Source: Amblyornis subalaris (Eukaryota > Chordata > Aves > Passeriformes > Ptilonorhynchidae). Taken from it: a stretch of 64,000 nucleotides of DNA. A program made the translations under genes and the position numbers. This document shows positions 35,401 through 46,842 of the stretch, one piece after another. The stretch lies in NCBI GenBank assembly GCA_018881555.1, contig JACAXG010000050.1:3286001-3350000 (forward strand), in the 5' to 3' direction. The notes beneath the pieces are model-generated. The model searched no databases, had not been told where the DNA came from, and saw only the letters and a program-made list of their open reading frames with translations. Each line of letters starts with the position of its first letter. Positions within the stretch are counted from its first letter, which is position 1.

Positions 35401-38400
35401 GCTGTTATCCATCCCTGCACTTTACAGAAACGAAGATGACTACTCAAACCACATTGAATATCAGAACATAAGTCAAGAACCATTAGGTAAAAGGAATTTA
35501 ATATTCTATTGGGAAATACTGAGATGTTAGATTACTCAGATTGGAATACAGTTTCTGTGTTTGACATACCTGTTTGTTGATGTTCAGACTTACTGCCTTT
35601 GGCAAGAGAATTAACATAAGAAGTACAAGTATACTTAGCTGCAAAATGAATGTTTCTGTAGGTTTTGGGTTTTGTTTTTCCCCAGAAAGCTGATATATTT
35701 GCCTTTAAGCCATTAACAATCAAGACTTAACAAACTGCTGTTTCTGAAGTGCCTAAAAAAGATCACTGTTATTAACATGCATGACATTAGCAGTCCTTTT
35801 GATTCCATTTCTCATCTTGTCTTCAAGTTTACTGATCAACAAAAGGCCACATCAATAAGGCAGCCATTAAGAAGGAAGGGGCGAGACAGTGAAAAGTGGG
35901 AGTGAGTGTGTGAGCAAAAAAAGGCATATGCTGGGAAAGTAAATCTTAGCTTTGTGAATTGCACCAGTTTACTTGCACTTGCTTTCGCACACAGATCCAA
36001 AATTTATATTGCAGAAGGAATGAGCAAAATCACCATAAAGAAAACAAAACATTGGGATTGCAATCCATAAAAAAGTTGTTCTTTGGGTGGGTTTCAAAGT
36101 GATTTTTGCAGATATATTAAGTGCAGTAGCTCCTAAGAGCCTAAGCAAATATCATGGTAATCAATGGGATGTTGTTCAGCAATTTCAGCCAAAGTTGCAA
36201 AATTTAATTGCCTACATTTCTTCTCTTTAGGCAACCCCACAGAGCAGTTGGCTATTCCTGACGTCAGTTCTGAGCAAAAATGCAATGAGTGCAATAGACT
36301 TTGGGAATAGGTTGTTTGCACACCCTGCCCATCCTTCACTATGAAAAACACGTGGGTGTCTGTTNCCCCCTTGCCTTTTAGTCCTGTGGTTCTGTGTGTC
36401 TCTGGTTTTATTTCCTTCTTGAGAATTTAGGACTTCAAATCACTAGAGCAATCCAGGTATAGTTAAGCAGATGTTTAAGTCCATTGATCAAAAATAACTG
36501 GGATAGCAGTTTCTAAGCTCTCACACAGGAATCTCTAACTTCCCACTGAAGCCTGCTCTGGTGGGAGCTGCCACCATTAGCACTGCTGCAGATCAAAGGT
36601 GCATATTATCAGAGTATTTTTCATTGAATACTTAATCTACTTAGCCTATACTTTTAACTCCCTCAATGCATTGCACAAAGTCCTTCTGCAGGAACAGTGT
36701 TAGAAACCCTCATTCCCACTGGGTTCTTTACTGATTTCTTTACTCATTTACTCTTCTTTACTCATTCTTTGGGTTAAAGGAGACTCAGAAACTAACAACA
36801 GACTCTGTACAAGAGTGTACAAACTCACAGGCATTACTTTAATTAAATAAGCTGCTTACTCTGCCTTTTATTATCTTTTCTACAGAACACAATCAATTTT
36901 TCAACTGTGAGAGCTGGAGTTCACATTAGCATATGCTCCAGTATGTGGCTGTGTTTCTATTTCAACACAAGTATTACTAGCAGCCAAAGTTAACACAGGT
37001 TTTCCCCTTTCAGTAATGTTTTAGAATACTTCAGGATTTACTCTGGTCAAGTTTATTCTCTGGGCAGTGGAACGTACTAATCTTTTTATAAAGCTTGAAC
37101 CACATTCTGCAGTCATTTCAAAAGATAACTTCTGTTTCTTTCTCTAATGTTTTAAAAATATATATCTGTAAATTGCATATTCCTAACACTTTACAGACAC
37201 TGAGACCTCTCTTACCAGCCTGGTTTGTTTTGTAGAATACACTGGCAATTAAGACATTTTGGTAGGCTACACTGACAATGGAGAAAATTAAGCAGAGGGT
37301 TTCAAAAAATATAAATGCCAGAATGTGTTTCATGGCTGTCCAGGAGGTTCTCCAGGTTGTGGTTGTGCATCAATAGCTTTGTATTGGCTGTGCCTTTGAT
37401 GCTGCTTTTCAGGCACACATATTCAAGGAGTTACACTTCTGGAAGGCTCTACTGGGCAACACACGTTTTCTCTTAATCACTGATCCAAAACGTAGCCCCA
37501 GAGAGAAACCAGTCTTTGCTCTCTTTTAAAGTCCTGACCTGGCTCCAGAATCACCCTCAGAGGGATTCACTTCTTATAGATCTGGATAACAGGTTCCAAA
37601 TTTCCAGAAGAACTGTTTGCATAAGGGTTAAAACTAATAGTCTTTTGAGAGTCCAAGCCTTGGGTTGCATCTCGGGATTTGAAGCAGTAACTAACCACCA
37701 TGAATCTGCTTTAATCTTCTAATCATTCAATAAAGCGTTTCCTGTCATTCTTACATATGGTTATTGGCTTTTGTTTGCAGACAGCCTGTTTTTTCTGTTT
37801 CCCTCCTCAGATGGTCTCCCAGGGAGGAGAAGACGAGTCGGAACAAGCTACTGGGATCTGCTTTCACAGGACAGAGGTGACTGCGATATGTTCTCTGAAA
37901 TAGATGGTTCCCATTTGCAAGCCGTTCTGAAACTCAGCCTCTTGTGGAAAAACGAAGATATCAGAAAATATCGTCTTTGAACTGATCAGCCATTGTATTA
38001 AATTTTCACTTTTTTTTTCACTCATAATGTTATCAGTTTTGTCCAAAACAAACACTTANATGTATTCATGCACAGAAGTGAATACGCTTCTGAAGGAAGT
38101 ATTTAAGGAGGCCTGAGGTTTATTATATTTTCTTCTTTTTCTACCTAAGGTAGGAGGGAATGTTTATCAAGGAAAGAGTTTATATATAACTCAAAATTAG
38201 AATTAGTCCCAAAAGATCCAGAGTAGAATATCACGTAAAAAGGGGATTTTTTTTTTTTTTGGATGATTATGACACTGACCCCTCAATGGGGTTGCTAAAA
38301 TTGGAACTGAAATCTTTGGAAAAGTTGGAACAGGATATTCTGTATTTTTACAGATTGTGTCTTTTTATTTGGTTAACCAAAATTAATCTGCCCTTAATTA

Positions 38401-39479
38401 ACAGATTCTAATTAGATATAAATACTTAATATCAGAAGCCTTAAAAACTCTTATGTGTTTGCTTTTGGTTTTAGATCACAGGTTTTGAAAGACTGAAGTG
38501 TAAGAGAACTAAGACTAGCTGAAAAAGCTGAAAAACCAAACTGTAGATGGGAGATCAGACACTAACTTCTCCCAAGACTCAAGTCATTTGTTTGCAAAAG
38601 TTGTTTGCGAGGGAGAATGTGTTGGATTTTCCCATTTTGTAGACAGCATTTGTAGGTAATGACACTCCAGTGAGCTGGACCACAGAAAATGCAGGTGCTT
38701 GCAAGTTTGTAGCACACTACTGTGAGTGACTTCATACCCTACTTACCTTCCTTGTGATTGGATCATGCNCCTCACTGCTCTCAAAACCCCTCTTTTTCCC
38801 TGGAAAATAACTGGCAAATTTTCAAAATAAAGAAGAAAAAAACCCTAGACTTCTAAAACTGAACAGGCCAGGGAACCATCAGAGCTCCTCAGCTACTGTT
38901 TAAAATTAATGTTTCACTCAGAGAGGAGATAAGACTTGGAGCTTATCAACCCAGGGATAACTTAAAAGACTTTCCCTTCTTTGATCTCAACAAGAACCCG
39001 TTTATGCTTCTGTGCAATAGCAGTAAATTTCCTGGAAGATCCATAGCTACTGTCATTCAAGGAGCAACCGATGTTTAAAATCCGAAGTTCATCTTCATTC
39101 GTAAGTGTCGCTGCAGCAAGTATATTAATGTTATGGAAACACTGCTCGGAAACACTTTACATCAGTTAGTTGCCGGCGGTGTGTTATAATACTGATTCCT
39201 AATTCAGAAGACAAATGTTTGCAGCACTGTGTGTAGTCCTCAGCAATGTCAGTAGTCCTCAAAACAGCAGGGAGCTTTGTTCTCATCAGCTGCACAAGTT
39301 CAAATCACTACCCCATATAGTAGGTCTGAAGTTTCTCAAGATACACTGCGGAAGATGTGCTCAGCCACCTGCATGCTGCTTTTTTGTCTATGTATTTTTA
39401 TATTGCATAAAATAATGAATAAAGTGAATATCAATTAGGAAAAGAAAAAATATCAAACAAAAAAAACCTCTGGGGAAGA

Positions 39480-39504
39480 GGGGGTCAGGGGGGTCGGGGG
39501 NGGG
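39480..39504 (+). repeat. G-quadruplex-forming motif
   Basis: Four or more G-runs lie in 25 bases: five Gs, loop TCA, six Gs, loop TC, five Gs, one unknown base, then three Gs. Very short loops and long runs predict a stable quadruplex in the plus strand. It stands in an otherwise A-rich stretch and has unknown bases inside and just after it, probably sequencing difficulty at the structure. Confidence 0.85.
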
Positions 39505-39587
39505 TCGGAAAAANCCCAAACCAGCCAAAATCAAACAAATCCCAGAAGATTTAGCAGCTTATCAGAAGAAATTTTAAGGGAAATGGG

Positions 39588-39609
39588 TACATGCCTGACA
39601 AGGCATGTA
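39588..39609. repeat. Short inverted repeat, 8-bp arms
   Basis: TACATGCC and GGCATGTA are perfect complements separated by TGACAA. Arms this short can occur by chance; no terminator or protein-site role is claimed. Confidence 0.6.
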
Positions 39610-39870
39610 ACTGTCCTTTCATAAATATATCTGCAGTGGGAATCCTTGTTTCAGAGCAAAGCAACTGTGCCATGTAGGTTGTCATGATTTCTTGACTTCA
39701 ATGCACTGATTTGTATCAGTTACAAATTGATTCTAGACAGAAGACATGCATGGTTATTGTGCCCTAAGGTTGTTGCAAGAGTCAAGATAAGGTAATTATT
39801 AAAGAATCTGAGTTTAACTGATAGTTAAGCATTCCAAATGTCAAGTGAAATATTTGTGGATAAAGTTGTT

Positions 39871-39904
39871 CATCTGTTAATTGGGTTCATCTGATAATTG
39901 GGTT
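39871..39904. repeat. Two-copy tandem duplication, 17-bp unit
   Basis: CATCTGTTAATTGGGTT is directly followed by CATCTGATAATTGGGTT, with one substitution. Confidence 0.92.
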
Positions 39905-40776
39905 CCAAAAAGCATAACTAAGATCGAATTCTCCAGCACTTTCTCCAAAATAGGAGTACATTTTGCATCTGTTGGCTATCTTCTGCCAAAAAAAATAAAG
40001 TAAAAGCATAAAAAGGATAAAAAAAAGCTGGCAAAATTTTCTTTTTAGCTTTCTTCTTTGAATTAACCAAGAGCATTAAGTGTGGCTCTTGATTTCTGCT
40101 TAAGTAAATATGTGACTGCTTGGAATAACCTTACTATACCTGCTCAGTGTTGAACCTAATAATAACAAAAGATGTAAATGAAACCTGCTCTAATCCTGAT
40201 CTATCAGATAGCTGACAGGCATGAAGTTAGGAAGAGATCAGAGTGATAGTTTCACAGTTTCCAACAGATCACATTATTGGTAAATATGTTGTGAACTTTA
40301 ATGAATATTGCATTTCTCCCTTTGTCTAAGTGCCTTTGCAATGTTGTCCTTTCACTGTGGAAGCTAGGGTATTGTGCTTTCCATGGAAAACAAAGGGCAA
40401 GGAAACATTTTTAACTTCAGTTTAGCAAACCAAGTTTTGGAAATTGCTTGCGCTGTTCACTTGACAATTGTCATTTCCAGATGAACAAGCATGCAACATG
40501 TCTTGGTCTGACATGTTTTTAGCTGATTTTACATCAGAGGATGTACTCTGATGGGAACTTATTCAACATTACTACAAGTGAGATGTGAAGCCTTTTTTTG
40601 GGGACTTTAGTCAAATATCAAGGGCAGCAAGATGTCTGCACCTGGAGTACAGCTAAATTGCTTTCATAATGGATTCTATCAATTGAATTTTGTGTCTAAG
40701 CATGATTTAACTAGGGTCATATTTGCAACTATCATCCAATTTAATGATCACCAACCAATTTGGAAATGCAGTATTT

Positions 40777-41068
40777 CACAGAATCATAGAATCATGGAAT
40801 GGTTTGGGTTGGAAGGGACCTTACCATCTAGTTCCAACCCCCCTGCCACAGGCAGGGACACGTCCCACTAAACCAGGTTGCTCAAAGCCCCATCCAGCCT
40901 GGCCTGAAACACTTCTAGGGATGGGGCATCCACAANTTCTCTGGGCAACCTGGTCCAGAGCCTCANCACCCTCACAAGAAAGATTTTCTTCCTAATATCT
41001 AATCTAAACCTACCATCTTTCAGTTTAAAGCCATTGCCCCTTGTCCTATCACTGCATGCCCTTTTAAG
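40777..41068 (-). repeat. CR1 LINE 3' end, antisense, 5'-truncated
   Basis: The plus strand begins ACAGAATCATAGAATCATGG, the reverse complement of the CR1 ATTCTATG tail. This is followed by GGTTTGGGTTGGAAGGGACC, the signature avian CR1 3' UTR. Reading the minus strand gives the end of ORF2: RGNGFKLKDGRFRLDIRKK, then DAPSLEVFQARLDGAL. It is about 290 bp long and better preserved than the copy at 6396, so probably younger. Three unknown bases interrupt it. Beyond about 41068 the CR1 match ends. Confidence 0.96.
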
Positions 41069-42624
41069 TGTTTCCTGCATTTTAAGTGTCAGACTGCAGA
41101 TGGGTAAACTCAAATGCGACTAATGAATTTTGCTTGAATGACTAAATAGTGTCTCTGTAGGCTGAGACAATCATCTTTCTTTTCACCCCAGACAAAGATT
41201 ATGGATACGGTATCTATATATTGACCTTGAGCACCTACCTGTGTGTTTTGTATTCTCCCGAAAATAGTCATTCATATAAAAATTTTTAATATGTTTGCCC
41301 AGAATGAACAAAAATCTCCCACTGTAGCTGAGGGCTACATTGTTATTCTCAACAGAAACATCACAGACTTCACTAGCCTAGACTGTGAGCATTAGACTCT
41401 CCAAGATCATGGTTCATTAAGTAATTTTTCTGTTGTTCTGTTGGTGGGATTGGTTAGCAGTCTTTGAAAGATATATGATGCTTTCTGTAGTAATTATTTC
41501 TCTTTTCAGAGCTGCCAGATTCTGGCTTTCAACAGGCCTTATACACATATCCCAAAGTATTTTAAAATTACTGAATTTTTTTAAATCAGTATTTTTTTCA
41601 CCTGAAAGGCTGGAAAAACAACTCGCAAGCCATTCATCTAATTGCTGCTATTGTAGCATCACATAAAACTGCCTTTGTATAGAAGGCAAAGCCTTCCTAA
41701 AGGCCTCTGGGAATCTCACATGGTCCAGTGGAGACGTAATCAGAGGGCTGAAAGTGATTAAAGAGACAAAACTAGGTAAAGGAGAAAGAAAGGTTCTTCT
41801 TTTTGCTTGCCTGAAAGGGAAAAAAAAAGGCCTAACAAACACAAAATTAGTGCCAAGTGACACAGTGGAAAGAAAACCCAGCCACACTGTGGGGAGCGCA
41901 ATGAAACATCTGAGTATGCTCGGAGATTATTCCTTGCCAATTACCATTTAAGCTGATAATACACAGAACTCCTACTGCTCACCAGAGGTCCCATTCACTT
42001 CACTATCTTATTTCCCTTATCTCTAGGCCAAGAAGTACAAAGATTTCCAAAAACCCACATGCAGAAGAAGACTAATGAAGTCACAGGACAATCAGTGACA
42101 AGCGGGTTAATCATTAGTTTGCAAAATTGGATTTGAAGAAATAAAAGAGCTGAAATTATCGTAGAAATGGCAAATCCTTCTATATCACCTCTTTTGTTTA
42201 ATTCATTGAAAATCAGAAATTAAATTTTTCAATTTCTTTAGTATGATCAGATTAAAAAAATTTTGCAATAATAACCCAGGTTATGAGGACACGACAATTA
42301 TGTACCTGTCTGAGAAAGTAAAAGATCAGAAAGTCTACAGAGTAAACTTTATCCTACAATGATTTGCTGCTTCCAGTTGTGACATGTAATGTATTAACCC
42401 GGGGATTTAGCAAATTGCGAAGTAAACTAATCCAATTTAAAATACGTGTATTTTATAATGCAAAATGTTAGAAAAGACACTGCAAATAAAGTGAATAAAA
42501 CAGATAATTTATTTCTTCATCATTCAATAAGTTATTTATTTGAGAAGAAAACATTCCTGTTGCTTTAAGAACTAAGGCATCCTTTAGTCAGAAGATGTAT
42601 AAGGCATTTCCATAATGATTTCAT

Positions 42625-42677
42625 ATGTATGTAGTACATATGTACATGTGTACTACATATGTTGTACAAAGTACAAC
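42625..42677. repeat. AT-rich palindrome cluster
   Basis: Two adjacent inverted repeats are present. The first pairs ATGTAGTACA (42629-42638) with TGTACTACAT (42649-42658) and extends with a few more pairs, including wobbles. The second is GTTGTAC / GTACAAC around a 3-base loop at 42661-42677. GTAC recurs several times. Such cruciform-prone sequence is often variable. Confidence 0.8.
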
Positions 42678-44826
42678 AATACTTTTAAACTGGTTGGGGT
42701 GTATGAATAAATTTTAGAGGAAGGAAAAAAAAAAGGAAAAAAGAAAGGTCTTTGAATTGAATGTACCCAGAAATAAACAATAGTGGACCACACTGTAGGT
42801 ACAGAAACTAATCAGGTGGAGAAGGGGTGCTTCATGTGGATATCATGAAAGATGATATGCAGCCTCTGCTGCATGCATATCTTGAACTTTTTTTCAAACG
42901 ANGTCTTGCTGAAAGAAAAGACCTCATTGGGTCTTAACCTTGCTAATGAGTATGTGATTAGAAAGCCACACAGAAAAGAAGCAAGAACCGTTTGGCCGTT
43001 CCATAGTCAGAAAGTCTGTTCAATCAGAATGAGCAGTAACTTAAATGCATTTTCCCCAATCACAGTAGCACAGAAGATAGCTTTGACAATTAAATACTTT
43101 GTGTTTTCAACTGCATTTCCTCCTGTTAGTTTGGAGGTATGTACCTGTGTAAAGTACCAAAGCAACTGTCAAGAGAATTGTGCTATGAAATGCTCCTGCT
43201 GAGCTACAGAACTATCCGAAGATCAGCCACCAGAGCAAGCTGAACTCATGCATTGATTGGTAAGAAAATGCTGTCAGTCTCACAGGTAAAACTTCGTCCC
43301 CAGTGACTTTAATAAAGAGCAATTCAGTTGCCTGAAGACATCAGGATGAAGGACAGTAGTTCTTAGAGCTCCAGTTTTCTCTTTTAACCTTAGAATTCAG
43401 GTTTAAGCTGACTGAAGTCCAGCTCCAAGGTCTGCCCAAGGCTAAAGCTGAATGGTAAGCAAGTACTGAACATGAACCACCACCATCAGATATCNATGTC
43501 TCAGGACATCTCTACATGGTCGTTATGATCATGGGATTCAATGCAAAAGACAGCAGTCAATTTTTTGGACAGCTTCAGATCTAAATTATTTACAGTGAGA
43601 CCCTAGTGGTAACCATATTCACAGGAAACNTTAAAGGGAAATAATAGTTAGTGAAAAGGAAGATCTCCATGCAAGTAGGAGCTGAGAACATTAATAATCA
43701 CTTGTGGATAAAGTAGACAAAACTATGTTCAAAAGACAAATGATCATGTTCAAAACCAAAGATGCCTCTGCATCTACTATTTCTTATCTTCAAACGTACA
43801 GTACAGAAAGCATATGTTGCAGATGATAAAGTGGAAAGTTGACGGGATATCTGTTTCTTTTATTTTTTATTATAAAGTCATTAAGAGTTTGCTTCAGAAA
43901 AAAAGGTAGACAAAGACAGTTTTTCCATTTCTAAAAATGGAAACATAAGGGAGGTACTGTAATTTTAAATGCTGAGGTTGCTTAGAATTCTCTGTGCCTC
44001 TCCAATTTATTGTTTTAATATTAAATAAAAATCTTCTGCCATCTAAATAAATTATTATATGGCTTATTGTTCTATCACACACAAAGAATGTGAATCATAT
44101 AAATTTCCATTCAAAATTTTTATAAAGTCACCACAGACATGAAAAGGTAACAACCCCATTTCTATGGCCTTCTCATTCACAGATTTGTACTGTTCTCACA
44201 GTTCCTACTGCATTAGGAAACGATATAAGATCTTTCCTATAACTAAATTGTCCAGTGGATAATTTAACATCCATATATATATGCACAATTTCTCATATAA
44301 TACTTTTTCATTTATTAAGTAAAATACCAACATTATAGTTCAAACTAATAGACTTAAATCTTATGGATCTGTAATTATATGAAATATTTGGCAGATGCTT
44401 TCTCAAAGATTTTGTATATCATTAATATGTCTTATCTTTCAAAAGAATGCTAAAGAGTTCAGTTCATTTTTGTTAGATATTCTTAATTGTTTAGACTTAA
44501 GTAAATTGAATACTCTTTTGATAGCACACAGGCCTTCTAAAANGTTATTTTAAAATCTTTATAAAGTTAGTAAAAGATATTAAAATATATTTTTGCTTAC
44601 TGGGAATATACCCTCCAGACAGATCATATCAATAGATCGAAAATACAAATTAGTATTTATGATCATTGCTTTGGCGTATAAAATTCAGGCAGCTTTGCAA
44701 GACAAAATTGNTTGAACAAAAAAGTTTCAAATTCATGGCAAATATCTGAACTTTGTAGCTTTAAAAATGAAGTTATTGTAATTATTTTTAAACTTGTATC
44801 ACCTAGCTATGCCTTTTTTTTCTCAG

Positions 44827-44893
44827 AAATAAAGGAAGCAATGCTCCAGAAAGACTTGCAAGCAAATGCCCAGTGCAAAAAGCTTTTCAGTTG
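44827..44893 (+). other. Short exon-like open segment (candidate, unproven)
   Basis: A strong pyrimidine tract ending TTTCTCAG at 44826 is followed by 67 open bases. These encode a helical, charged peptide containing KEAMLQKDLQANAQCKKLF. A GTAACA donor-like site follows. I do not recognise the peptide. The donor is only moderate and the segment is short, so chance is the leading explanation. Confidence 0.12.
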
Positions 44894-45764
44894 GTAACAT
44901 CCATACTTCAACAGGCTGCTCTCCAACCTGCCAAGTAACCTGACTCAGGTTTTCTGAGTATTTATGAAACCAAATAAAGTAGGAACAAATATCAAAGCCT
45001 CAAGAGGTTTCCTTTTTCAAATTTTCCAGTACACTGTAATAAGGGCAGACTATATTTCATATGCAGCATAAAAATAACTTTCACTGCATGTTTGTCTCTA
45101 NAAGGTTTAGGGATGATCTCCATGTTTAACTTTCTGCTCATGTACCCTCCATTAACACAGCATAACATATTTTCACTTACAAACAGAACTATTTTTATAG
45201 AGAGACAGTCATACAGTATTAGACTCTCATTTCTCTAGCACTCATATCTGTTGCAGAACCTAATATTTCTAGTGCATAAATGTAAACACAGGAATAAACT
45301 CTGGAGTTAATAAATAAATCTATGTGAAAGTGTTTGCTTCAAAGATTGGGAGTAATATCATAACTCCAAAGAAGCCAGGATCTGAGCAAAACATAATCCA
45401 ACATCTGAGCAATATGTAATTCTGGGAAAAGAAGCATTTGGCAATGTAATGAAATTGATACAGCCAGAAAAAACAAGGTTGTTGTCATAGCAGTTCCACA
45501 GGGAAATAGGAGAACTGTTGCAAACACATTGGTTAAAAGTGTCTTAGGATTTATTTCTTGAATTTTGCAAAATCTAGATAACATAGAATTTCAAAATCAT
45601 CCTGAGCAGTAGGATGTTCTTTATGCTTAGCCACAATTGTGACTTCTGCAGGCAATTTTAAGCTTTGTCGTTTCAGAAATATATGAAAAATTACATAGAA
45701 TGGAAAGGTCAAGAAATAATTTCACACCAAGCAAAACACAAGAGTAAAAAGGAAAGGAGGTAGA

Positions 45765-45769
45765 TTTAC
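45765..45769. repeat. Target-site duplication, left copy (TTTAC)
   Basis: Five bases before the LTR. The partner after the LTR is TCTAC, one mismatch, consistent with some mutation since insertion. Confidence 0.7.
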
Positions 45770-46837
45770 TGTGTTGGTTTTGTAGAGCCTGGTTTTTGGT
45801 AGCAGGGGGGGCCACAGAGATGGCTTCTGTGAGAAACTGCTGGAAGCTTCCACCATGTCCAGCAGAGCCAATCCCTGATGGCTCCGATGATGGACGTGCT
45901 GCTGGGCCAATTAGAGATGGTGGTAACGCCTCTGTGTTAACAGATTTAAGAAGAGCTCAAAACAAGGTTTGGGGGTAGTTGTAAATTTCCAGCTAGAGAG
46001 GAGTAGGAGTGAGAATATGTGAGAAGAACAACAAAGGAGGCACCAAGGTCAGTGCNGAAGGAGGGGGAGGAGGTGCTCCAGGCTCTGGAACCGAGATGTC
46101 CCTGCAGCCTGTGNTGAGGNCCATGGTGGGGCAGGTTGTCCCCCTGCAGCCCATGGGGGTCCACAGGGGATGCAGAGATCCACTCGCAGCCCATGGGCGA
46201 GGTGCCCACGCTGGAGCGGGTGGATACCAGGACACTGTGGTCCGGCAGGAGTTCCAGTGGAGAGNGAGGCCTTGCTTCCAGGCTGGAGCAGCCTGTCCTT
46301 GGAGGACTGCACCCCGTGGCAGAGTGACCCACACCGCAGCAGTTTTGGGAGGACTGTCTGCCCGTGGGATGGACTCATGCTGCAGCAGTTTTGGGAGTGC
46401 TGCTGCTCGTGAGAGTGGACCCACGCTGGGGAAGTTCGTGGAGAACTGTCTGCCATGGGAGGGACCCCACGGTGCAGCAGGGAAATGACTCCTCTCCCTG
46501 AGCAGCGGAAAGAAGACCTTTGGTCAGACGAACTGACCAAAACCCCCATCCCATCCCCCTGTGCCATTGGTAGGAAGGAGGGAGGGGTTGGGGGGAGAAA
46601 AGGGTGTTCTTAAGGGCTTATTTTACTTCTCATTCTCCTACTCTGATCTTGTTAGTAAGAAATTCACTTTGTGTCATTGAGCCTGTTTTGCCCTTGAAGT
46701 GTTTTCTCCCGGTCCTTATCTCAACTCATGAACCCTTTGTTNAATTCTCTCTCCTCTGTCCAGTTGCAGAGCAGAGGAGAGTGAGTGAGCAGGCTTTTCA
46801 TGGGTGTCTGGCATTTGGCCAGTGTCAAACCACAACA
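45770..46837 (+). mobile_element. Solo LTR of an avian endogenous retrovirus (about 1.07 kb)
   Basis: Starts TGTGTTGGTTTTG and ends TCAAACCACAACA, a TG...CA pair with near-matching inverted ends, flanked by TTTAC/TCTAC. The body matches a GC-rich LTR type I recognise from many bird genomes: GGTAGCAGGGGGGGCCACAG near the start, then GTCCAGCAGAGCCAAT, and GTCAAACCACAACA at the end. Promoter-like features include CCAAT boxes at 45868-45872 and 45907-45911 and a degenerate TATA-like GATTTAAG at 45943-45950. A usual polyadenylation word appears decayed (AAGAAATT near 46659). The middle has internal near-repeats around ACTGTCTGCC...GTGGGA. No internal retroviral region or second LTR is present, so it is a solo LTR. 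GC-rich open frames on both strands here are not genes. Confidence 0.93.
45868..45950 (+). promoter_or_regulatory. LTR U3 promoter elements (CCAAT boxes, degenerate TATA)
   Basis: Two CCAAT words (45868-45872 and 45907-45911) are followed about 30-75 bases later by GATTTAAG, which takes the place of the TATA-like ATTTAAG expected in this LTR type. They would have driven retroviral transcription to the right. Whether any activity remains is unknown. Confidence 0.45.
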
Positions 46838-46842
46838 TCTAC
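46838..46842. repeat. Target-site duplication, right copy (TCTAC)
   Basis: Matches TTTAC at 45765-45769 in four of five positions, directly after the terminal CA of the LTR. Confidence 0.7.

Larger units (their letters stand above)
22479..40776. other. Long unique noncoding stretch
   Basis: About 18 kb with no recognisable gene and no recent transposon. It contains small tandem duplications (28051-28092, 32429-32471, 39871-39904), a G-quadruplex motif (39480-39504) and possible very old repeat scraps near 27211-27240 and 33270-33450. Open frames of 148 codons at 23547-23993 and 156 codons at 33473-33943 (minus) are the longest. Neither shows a domain, a signal peptide or convincing splice structure. 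Confidence 0.5.
41069..45764. other. Unique AT-rich noncoding sequence
   Basis: No gene is seen. It includes a purine-rich run near 42720-42748, a palindrome cluster at 42625-42677 and a short exon-like segment at 44827-44893, the last two listed separately. The region 44000-44700 is particularly AT-rich. Confidence 0.5.

Noticed and set aside
36055..36066. 12-base palindrome GGATTGCAATCC
   Set aside because: Perfect, but short palindromes are expected several times in 64 kb. No further evidence of a binding site.
45946..46567. Overlapping GC-rich open frames of 130-170 codons on both strands
   Set aside because: They lie inside the solo LTR, where low stop-codon density follows from GC-richness. 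LTRs of this type do not encode these proteins.
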